From Methylococcaceae bacterium (GTDB taxonomy: Bacteria; Pseudomonadota; Gammaproteobacteria; Methylococcales; Methylomonadaceae), in NCBI GenBank assembly GCA_020048335.1, contig JAIFMS010000193.1:1-34077 (forward strand): 34,077 bases of DNA, written 5' to 3'. How positions within the stretch are numbered: position 1 is the first letter of the stretch; each line of letters starts with the position of its first letter. The translations under genes were made by a program, and so were the position numbers. Positions 28,498 through 34,077 of this stretch are shown here, piece by piece. The notes beneath the pieces are model-generated. The model worked only from the letters and a program-made list of their open reading frames with translations. It made no database searches and was not told the origin of the DNA.

Positions 28498-29100
28498 ATG
28501 AAAACCCCTGAATACGAAAAGCTGCGTGAACATATTTTCAAAAGACTTTCCGTTGAACTAGACCCGCGTCTTTACTATCACGGCGTGCATCATACCCGCG
28601 ATTATGTGTTGCCTGCGGCTGAATATTTGGCGCGTGCCGAAGGGGTTAATGGTGAGCCTTTATTATTGTTGCTCACAGGCGTGGTATTACATGACTTTGG
28701 CTACATCAAGCAATATGAAAACAATGAAATTATTGCCGCATCGATTGCTAATGAGTTGTTGCTGGATTTTGCCTACAGCCCAGAACAAATTGCAGTGGTG
28801 AAAAATATCATCATGGCAACCGCGTTGCCGCAAACAGCAAATAATATTTTAGAGAAAATTATGTGTGATGCTGACTTGTATCACTTAGGCAGCAAGGACT
28901 TTTTTATCTTGTCAGATGATTTGTGGCGAGAATTAATCGCTTTTGGCGCACCTTTATCGAAAAAACAGTGGCATGAAGTCAGTATTAGCTTTGTTGAACA
29001 ACATACTTATTTTACTCAAACCGCCCAAAATGAGCAGAATGACGGTAAAAAGCATAATTTACAAGTGTTACGCGAACAAACCGATGCGTTGTTAGATTAA
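28498..29100 (+). CDS. HD-domain metal-dependent phosphohydrolase
   Basis: A 200-aa HD-superfamily protein. HGVHHTRDYV gives the first His, LTGVVLHDFGYI is the HD doublet, and IMCDADLYHLG supplies the last Asp, so the metal site is complete. HD proteins hydrolyse nucleotides or phosphodiesters in the cytosol, and the substrate is open. The ATG at 28498 is chosen because AGGA lies five bases upstream; the track-length frame from 28411 has no ribosome site and an unlikely N terminus. The end overlaps the convergent nadE by four bases. Confidence 0.85.
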   Translation: MKTPEYEKLREHIFKRLSVELDPRLYYHGVHHTRDYVLPAAEYLARAEGVNGEPLLLLLTGVVLHDFGYIKQYENNEIIAASIANELLLDFAYSPEQIAVVKNIIMATALPQTANNILEKIMCDADLYHLGSKDFFILSDDLWRELIAFGAPLSKKQWHEVSISFVEQHTYFTQTAQNEQNDGKKHNLQVLREQTDALLD

Positions 29101-30707
29101 ACACCACGGTATCCTGAAGTAATTGGATAACGCCTGTCCCGCCCAAACGAACGGGGGGTTATTTTAATACCAGGGGGCGATTGTCGCCGTTTATATTCGT
29201 TTCTATCGACTAAACTAATGGCTCGCTGAACGTGTGCCGGTGAAAAACCTGCTGCAATGATGTCCTGTGCCGTTTGGTCGCGTTCAATATAACGTTCTAA
29301 AATGGCATCCAGCTGGTCATAAGGCGGTAACGAATCCTCATCAACTTGGTCAGGCGCAAGTTCTGCCGATGGCGGACGAGTAATCACTCTTTCAGGTATC
29401 ACCGCTGATAAACTATTGCGATACTGAGCCAATTTATAAACCAATAATTTTGATACATCTTTAATCGGCGCAAAACCACCTGCCATATCACCGTAAAGGG
29501 TCGCATAGCCTACGCTCATTTCACTTTTATTCCCCGTAGTCAGTAAAATTTTTCCTTGTTTATTCGACATTGCCATTAACAACACACCCCGACAACGGGC
29601 TTGAATATTCTCCTCTGTCGCATCTTTTTTTGTCCCTGCAAATACAGCCGCTAGCATTTGTGTAAACGCATTGACCGCAGGCTCAATCGGAATAATGTGA
29701 TAGTTGACACCTAAAGCGTTGGCTTCTAATTCCGCATCTTCAATGCTCATCGCTTGGGTATAACGCGATGGCATTAACACCGCTTCCACTTTATCCGCAC
29801 CGAGCGCGTCTACCGCCAATGCCAGCACTAACGCGGAATCTACCCCCCCTGATAAGCCTAAAATCGCCCCTTGAAAGCCATTTTTAGTGACATAATCTTT
29901 AATCCCTAACACTAAGGCTTGATAATCGCTGGAAATTTCGTTGTACGAAGGGGCAATTTCTGTCAAAACAGGCGCACCGTCAATAAATTCAACCACACTT
30001 AATTGTGAGGCAAATTCTTTTGCCCGAAACACAATCTCACCCTGTTGATTGACGACAAACGAAGAACCATCAAAAACCAGCTCATCTTGCCCACCGATTT
30101 GATTGACATACACAATGGGCAGTTGTGTCATTTTTGCTTGTTCACAGACAATGTGTTCACGCTGCTGCATTTTTCCTGCATGAAACGGGGAGGCATTTAA
30201 GGTCAGTAAAATATCCGCACCTGCTTGCTTGTTCTGAGTGACAATCTGAGTTTGCCACACATCTTCACAGATAGTAATGCCAAACCACGCGCCGTTTAAT
30301 TCAAATAAACAGACTTGTTCACCTGCGGCAAAATAACGTTGCTCATCAAACACCCCATAATTGGGCAAAGCCTGTTTGCGATAATTTGCCACGATTGCGC
30401 CATGATGCAACACCACGGCACTGTTATACAATTTATTACCATCGTGTTCAGGATAACCAATCAAAATGGCAATATCGGTGATCGCTTGGGCAATCTCATA
30501 AATGGCATTATTGGCTTGAGTAATAAAATCAGTGCGCAACAACAAGTCTTCAGCTGGATAACCTGTGACGGTTAATTCAGGAAATACAATTAAGTCAGCG
30601 TGTAACTGCTGTTTAGCATATTGCGCTGTGGCAATAATCTGTTGACTATTAGCGGCAATATCACCAACGATGAAAGGGGTTTGTGCCAGCGCAATTTTAA
30701 GATTCAT
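29097..30707 (-). CDS. nadE: Glutamine-dependent NAD+ synthetase
   Basis: A 536-aa enzyme that converts nicotinate adenine dinucleotide to NAD+ using glutamine nitrogen. The N-terminal nitrilase-type glutaminase has E44 (VFPELTVTG), K111 (NYRKQALPNYG) and C147 (ITICEDVW), a complete Glu-Lys-Cys triad. The C-terminal ATP-binding domain shows LGLSGGVDSALV (about 285-296) and TTGNKSEMSVGYATLYGDMAGG. The ATG at 30707 starts NLKIALAQTPFIVGD, the normal N terminus; the 30761 start would add 18 unlikely residues. It converges on the HD gene with a four-base overlap. Confidence 0.95.
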   Translation of the reverse strand: MNLKIALAQTPFIVGDIAANSQQIIATAQYAKQQLHADLIVFPELTVTGYPAEDLLLRTDFITQANNAIYEIAQAITDIAILIGYPEHDGNKLYNSAVVLHHGAIVANYRKQALPNYGVFDEQRYFAAGEQVCLFELNGAWFGITICEDVWQTQIVTQNKQAGADILLTLNASPFHAGKMQQREHIVCEQAKMTQLPIVYVNQIGGQDELVFDGSSFVVNQQGEIVFRAKEFASQLSVVEFIDGAPVLTEIAPSYNEISSDYQALVLGIKDYVTKNGFQGAILGLSGGVDSALVLALAVDALGADKVEAVLMPSRYTQAMSIEDAELEANALGVNYHIIPIEPAVNAFTQMLAAVFAGTKKDATEENIQARCRGVLLMAMSNKQGKILLTTGNKSEMSVGYATLYGDMAGGFAPIKDVSKLLVYKLAQYRNSLSAVIPERVITRPPSAELAPDQVDEDSLPPYDQLDAILERYIERDQTAQDIIAAGFSPAHVQRAISLVDRNEYKRRQSPPGIKITPRSFGRDRRYPITSGYRGV

Positions 30708-30726
30708 GATGTTAAGCAGGGTGAGT

Positions 30727-31167
30727 TTAATTAACGCGAATGACTTTGAAAACAGTCCCATCTACCGCAACGACTTTAACAGTCGCACCTTGTGGGCAAT
30801 CTTCGCCTTCGACCCGCCAGCGCGAATCATCCACTTTTACACGCCCCTGACCATTCTCAATCGCTTCAATTAAGGTAAAGGTACGTCCGATATATTGCGC
30901 CCCCCGTTGATTAAGATGCGGATGGTCGGTGACAATGGGATGCTTGTTCATATAACGTTTCCACAGCACCACCGATACCATTGACAGAACGGCAAAAATA
31001 AACAACTGCGCGTTTAGAGTTAGAAACGGCATAATCAAAGCAAGAAAACCTGTTAGCACAGCGGCAACCGACATCCAGACAAAGAAAAAACCTGCCGTCA
31101 TAATTTCGATGCCTAACAGCACAATTGCCAATACCCACCAATACCAAAATACAAATTGCACGGTCAT
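30727..31167 (-). CDS. NfeD-family membrane protein
   Basis: A 146-aa short-type NfeD protein. Hydrophobic helices lie at about 7-30, 32-52 and 55-69, followed by a C-terminal OB-fold at about 85-146 with GAQYIGRTFTLIEAI and WRVEGEDCPQGATVKVV. NfeD proteins work with SPFH/stomatin-like proteins in membrane quality control, and the SPFH gene lies four bases upstream on the same strand, the usual pairing. Precise biochemical role is not known. Confidence 0.9.
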   Translation of the reverse strand: MTVQFVFWYWWVLAIVLLGIEIMTAGFFFVWMSVAAVLTGFLALIMPFLTLNAQLFIFAVLSMVSVVLWKRYMNKHPIVTDHPHLNQRGAQYIGRTFTLIEAIENGQGRVKVDDSRWRVEGEDCPQGATVKVVAVDGTVFKVIRVN

Positions 31168-31171
31168 TTAT

Positions 31172-32092
31172 TTAACTCTTTTTGTTGAAGGCTTCTTTTG
31201 CCAATTCACTGATTCCGCCTAATGCGCCAATCACACTGGATGATTCCAGTGGCATCATAATCAGTTTGCTGTTATCAGATTTTGCAATATCTTTCAGTGA
31301 CTCGATATATTTTTGTGCCACGAAATAGTTAAGGGCTTGAATATCCCCCCGTCCAATTGCTTCTGAAACCATCATTGTGGCTTTAGCTTCTGCTTCGGCT
31401 AATCGCTCCCGTGCTTCTGCGTCCCGAAAAGCCGATTCTCTACGCCCTTCGGCTTCTAAAATTTTTGCTTGTTTTTCCCCTTCAGCCCGCAAAACTTCCG
31501 ATTGTCGTGCGCCTTCAGCTTCTAAAATTGCCGCACGTTTTAAACGTTCGGCTTTCATTTGTCGCCCCATGGCTTCGACTAAATCTTTGGGCGGGGCAAT
31601 GTCTTTGATTTCGATACGGGTCACTTTAATCCCCCAAGGGTGTGTGGCATCATCCACCACACTTAGCAATCGGGCGTTAATTTCATCCCGTTTTGATAAT
31701 AATTCATCCAAATCCATTGACCCCATCACGGTACGAATATTGGTCATCACAAGGTTTAAAATAGCATTGGTTAAATTACTGACCTCGTAGGCGGCTTTTG
31801 CCGCATCCATAATTTGAAAAAACACCACGCCATCAACCGTGACCATCGCATTATCTTTGGTGATAATTTCCTGTGACGGCACGTCCATCACCGTTTCCAT
31901 CATATTAAGTTTACGCCCAATGGTATAAACAATCGGGATAATCACCCCAAGACCTGGGGTTAAGGTGTAAGTATATTTGCCAAAACGTTCCACGGTATAT
32001 TCCATCCCTTGTGGCACTGCCTTGACACTTAAAAATAAAATCAGCACGGCGAAAATCACCAGCACTAACACGAATAAGCCAAAACCACCCAT
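31172..32092 (-). CDS. SPFH/Band 7 protein (paraslipin, QmcA-like)
   Basis: A 306-aa stomatin-family protein. An N-terminal membrane helix at about 4-25 ([18 protein letters not shown]) is followed by the SPFH domain ([18 protein letters not shown], then [20 protein letters not shown]) and a long coiled coil with repeated LEAEG/RAEGEKQ motifs. It would form large membrane rings or rafts with the NfeD partner. The ATG at 32092 is chosen because AAAGGAG lies seven bases upstream; the extra residues of the longer frame are untypical. It resembles E. coli QmcA in general organisation. Confidence 0.92.
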   Translation of the reverse strand: MGGFGLFVLVLVIFAVLILFLSVKAVPQGMEYTVERFGKYTYTLTPGLGVIIPIVYTIGRKLNMMETVMDVPSQEIITKDNAMVTVDGVVFFQIMDAAKAAYEVSNLTNAILNLVMTNIRTVMGSMDLDELLSKRDEINARLLSVVDDATHPWGIKVTRIEIKDIAPPKDLVEAMGRQMKAERLKRAAILEAEGARQSEVLRAEGEKQAKILEAEGRRESAFRDAEARERLAEAEAKATMMVSEAIGRGDIQALNYFVAQKYIESLKDIAKSDNSKLIMMPLESSSVIGALGGISELAKEAFNKKS

Positions 32093-32211
32093 CACGGACT
32101 CCTTTACACAAAATGTAAAATAGTTGAAAACAAAATTTGTTTGTTGCAAACAGAGGACTATCTAATAATAATGTATATTTGTTTAAATGTATGTTTAATT
32201 GGTAAAAAATA

Positions 32212-32517
32212 ATGATAGCGCAAGCAATAAGTTTATTTATTTTAAGTGTGGCAATTTTGGCAGTGGGGCTGTTTAAACCTAAGTGGATTTTATTCTGGGT
32301 AGAGCATCCGAGTCGGTTGATGATTACTGCCATTAGCATGGTTTTATTTATGTCAGCTGCGGTGATGTTTGGTGAAGGAACAAGACAACGCCAGTTGGCA
32401 AAACAAAAACAAGTTGCTCCTTTAAGTGCAGATAAGCCTGATATTCCCGTGGTTGTAAAACCTGCGCAGCCCCCTGCACAAGCTCCTGCAACCTCAGCAA
32501 ACGATTTGCGACCTTAA
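32212..32517 (+). CDS. Small two-helix membrane protein
   Basis: A 101-aa protein with two hydrophobic helices (about 3-21 and 37-55) joined by a short KPKWILFWVEHPSR loop, then a basic stretch (RQRQLAKQKQ) and a Pro/Ala-rich tail. It is divergent from the SPFH gene, and the 119-base gap probably holds both promoters. It has no obvious relatives known to me. A ribosome site is not evident before the ATG at 32212. Confidence 0.6.
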   Translation: MIAQAISLFILSVAILAVGLFKPKWILFWVEHPSRLMITAISMVLFMSAAVMFGEGTRQRQLAKQKQVAPLSADKPDIPVVVKPAQPPAQAPATSANDLRP

Positions 32518-32523
32518 ATTCTT

Positions 32524-32573
32524 TTTTCTTCCCTAACGCTTTTGCTTTATAAAAAGGGATTAGGGAAGATAAT
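32524..32573 (-). terminator. Terminator for the GlcG/HbpS-like gene
   Basis: CTTCCCTAA (32528-32536) pairs with TTAGGGAAG (32560-32568). On the minus strand the hairpin is followed by AAAAAAG of the plus strand's TTTTTT, i.e. a T-poor tail in the plus and a usable tail in the minus direction. It lies between converging genes and may serve both. Confidence 0.6.
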
Positions 32574-33001
32574 TACACTTCGGCTTTAAAGCCTGCGACC
32601 TCAATCCCTGTAATGGCACATAATTCATCTTGGTCAGACATATCACCACTGACACCGACCGCACCAATAATGGTGTTTTCTTGATTTTTAATCAAAACCC
32701 CACCGACCACAGGCATCACTTTTCCTTCAGAAAGACTGATTAAGGCACTCATAAAATCAGGGCGTTGCTCTGCGACCGTTGCTAAGGCGCGTGAAGAAAT
32801 CCCCATATTCACAGCACCCCACGCTTTTGCAATCGCAATATCTTGCCGCAAACGGGTCGCGCCGTCCTCGCGTTGCATCGCTTTTAAATGACCTGCCTCA
32901 TCTAAAACCACCACTGTAAGAGGAGCAAGTTTTAAACTACGCGCACTTTTTATGGCAACTTGAATGATTTGATTGGCTTTTGCTAGGGTTAAATGATTCA
33001 T
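32573..33001 (-). CDS. GlcG/HbpS-family protein
   Basis: A 142-aa member of the GlcG/HbpS (DUF336) family. The usual pattern is NHLTLAKANQIIQVAI, VVVLDEAGHLKAMQREDGA, IAIAKAWGAVNMGISSRAL, GGVLIKNQENTIIGAVGVSG and a final DELCAITGIE. Members bind haem or cobalamin-like ligands or act as redox-linked accessory proteins; which applies here cannot be read. No signal peptide is visible. The ATG at 33001 has GGAG seven bases upstream; the longer frame from 33019 is not needed. Confidence 0.9.
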   Translation of the reverse strand: MNHLTLAKANQIIQVAIKSARSLKLAPLTVVVLDEAGHLKAMQREDGATRLRQDIAIAKAWGAVNMGISSRALATVAEQRPDFMSALISLSEGKVMPVVGGVLIKNQENTIIGAVGVSGDMSDQDELCAITGIEVAGFKAEV

Positions 33002-33104
33002 ACTCGACTCCAATTCCAATAATGGCTAATAATGAAACAGAAGATGCTAGCAGATTTTGAGTGTTTTTGTGTGCTTGTTTCGTGCTTTTACCCATAAATC
33101 AGCT

Positions 33105-34025
33105 TTAAACAAAAGGGGTGTATTCAATACCGTTGCCAATTAATCCAATGACTGCGGTTTGATTTTCAGCACATTCGCTAAATTGTGCTAATACTGCCGC
33201 TTGTGAGTTTGCACCATTTTTAAGTGAGTCAACCCAATAAGTAAAGCCACCTTGATCGTAAGCACGATGCAAGACATTGTTATAAATTTGTGTAACAAAA
33301 CTTTCATGGCTAGGATTTGTGCCATACAAGGTTTTAAATTCTGTACTGTTGATAAAACTGTTGGCAACCGATTCCAATGAACTGCCGCTGTCCATATTTT
33401 TAATCCAATACCCTAAACCTGTTAAGTCAGGGGTTCTATCAAAAGCGGCTTTATAAATACGGTAAGCCTGCCCTGCAACGCCATTGATGTCATGGCGCAC
33501 AGCAGTAGTGGGTGTTGTTGTGATAGGTGGGGTGGTCACTGTACCTGTGGTATCAGCTTGTTCACCCATCCACAGTACCGCGTATTGTCCATAAATTCCG
33601 ATGCCCATCGCTTGCCAAGGATGTTTTTGCCAAATCCCTAGATTAACCAATAAATCATTATGTGGTGCATCAGCTTTCCACGCGGTTAAAGCCCCCGCCG
33701 CAGTTGCGCCAGCTGATGCTTTGTAAGCATTTTCATAACCGTTACCCGTATAACCTGTTTTAAGGCGTTGGGGCGCAGCCATAGAAGCTGACCAAGTAGC
33801 TGAATTATTAATATCATAAACCGCATCACTCCAGCTATGGGTGAGTGAGCCAATATTATCGGCTAAATCATGGACATGACGATTAGCGACTAAGGTTAGG
33901 GCTTTTGAAAGTGGAATAGCCGCTAATCCATTTTGCGCCCGATATTGATTAATCAAGTCATACAGCACTTGTTCTTCAGGTTCTACTCCATCATCAGGAA
34001 AGGGGTTGTAAATATTGACAGGCAT
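33105..34025 (-). CDS. CAP-domain protein with DUF4214 repeats
   Basis: A 306-aa protein. Residues about 15-155 are a CAP/SCP-like domain (LYDLINQYRAQNGLAAIPLS, RHVHDLADN, LTHSW, GYENAYKAS, WMGEQAD), the fold of cysteine-rich secretory proteins in bacteria. A Thr/Pro linker (about 157-173) joins it to DUF4214 units (AYRIYKAAFDRTPDLTGLGY, then FVTQIYNNVLHRAYDQGG). No classical signal peptide is present; DUF4214 proteins are often exported by type I secretion, which is an inference here. TGGAGAAC precedes the ATG at 34025, so the gene is complete. Confidence 0.88.
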   Translation of the reverse strand: MPVNIYNPFPDDGVEPEEQVLYDLINQYRAQNGLAAIPLSKALTLVANRHVHDLADNIGSLTHSWSDAVYDINNSATWSASMAAPQRLKTGYTGNGYENAYKASAGATAAGALTAWKADAPHNDLLVNLGIWQKHPWQAMGIGIYGQYAVLWMGEQADTTGTVTTPPITTTPTTAVRHDINGVAGQAYRIYKAAFDRTPDLTGLGYWIKNMDSGSSLESVANSFINSTEFKTLYGTNPSHESFVTQIYNNVLHRAYDQGGFTYWVDSLKNGANSQAAVLAQFSECAENQTAVIGLIGNGIEYTPFV

Positions 34026-34077
34026 AACTGTTCTCCATTGAAAAAGAAAAACTGAGCAGGTATTTTTATTTGAGCAG

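Noticed and set aside
29100-29100. Four-base overlap of the HD gene and nadE as antisense regulation
   Set aside because: Convergent stop overlaps this short are common in compact genomes and give no evidence of control.

Overview
The window looks like the chromosome of an AT-leaning gammaproteobacterium. The housekeeping genes (argJ, a Nudix-ThiE fusion, pepN, pdxA, rsmA/ksgA, glutamine-dependent nadE, NfeD-SPFH pair) are gammaproteobacterial in type. The density of toxin-antitoxin modules, decayed antitoxin ends and PD-(D/E)XK-like genes recalls large filamentous sulfur bacteria such as Beggiatoa or Thiothrix. That taxonomic placement is inference. No rRNA, tRNA or CRISPR array was seen.

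Layout. 1-3759: end of an unknown gene overlapped by a PIN toxin gene, then argJ, Nudix-ThiE and an Rpn-type PD-(D/E)XK gene. 3760-5184: toxin-antitoxin debris, comprising an antitoxin tail, an orphan HI1420-like antidote, a frameshifted small antitoxin, an intact Phd/ParE pair and a second antidote tail. 5181-7135: a compact retron-like operon. It has a consensus sigma70 promoter, a structured leader with a boxA-like site and two UUCG hairpins (candidate msr-msd), a 73-aa single-pass membrane protein, a retron reverse transcriptase with NAxxH and VTG signatures, and a cold-shock-domain protein. 7136-10274: duplicated PD-(D/E)XK-like genes with two RelE/ParE toxin-antitoxin pairs between them and a recurring coding remnant in the gaps.

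10413-14345: a TerY-type cluster of two vWA proteins (the second with a cysteine-rich tail) and a PP2C phosphatase, with a MIF-like tautomerase and a small membrane protein, closed by a strong terminator. No kinase partner is visible. 14427-19548: a second islet of defence and addiction genes. It holds another PD-(D/E)XK-like gene, an antitoxin followed by a truncated PIN toxin, an XRE regulator, secreted protein and lipoprotein genes, a vapBC pair bracketed by 143-bp direct repeats, a Phd/ParE pair, a PIN/RHH pair and a decayed copy of its antitoxin. A palindromic terminator recurs four times here.

19562-34077: mainly chromosomal genes: pepN, a putative IS4-like MITE, pdxA, rsmA, a small membrane/metal-binding cluster, an amino-acid permease, an HD hydrolase, nadE, NfeD and SPFH proteins, a GlcG/HbpS-like protein, and a CAP-DUF4214 protein at the right edge.

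The retron operon at 5181-7135 is the best candidate for a notable system. The RNA leader would supply the template and primer, the reverse transcriptase would make RNA-linked DNA, the membrane peptide is the likely effector, and the cold-shock protein may bind the nucleic acid. These roles are inferred from gene content and have not been shown.
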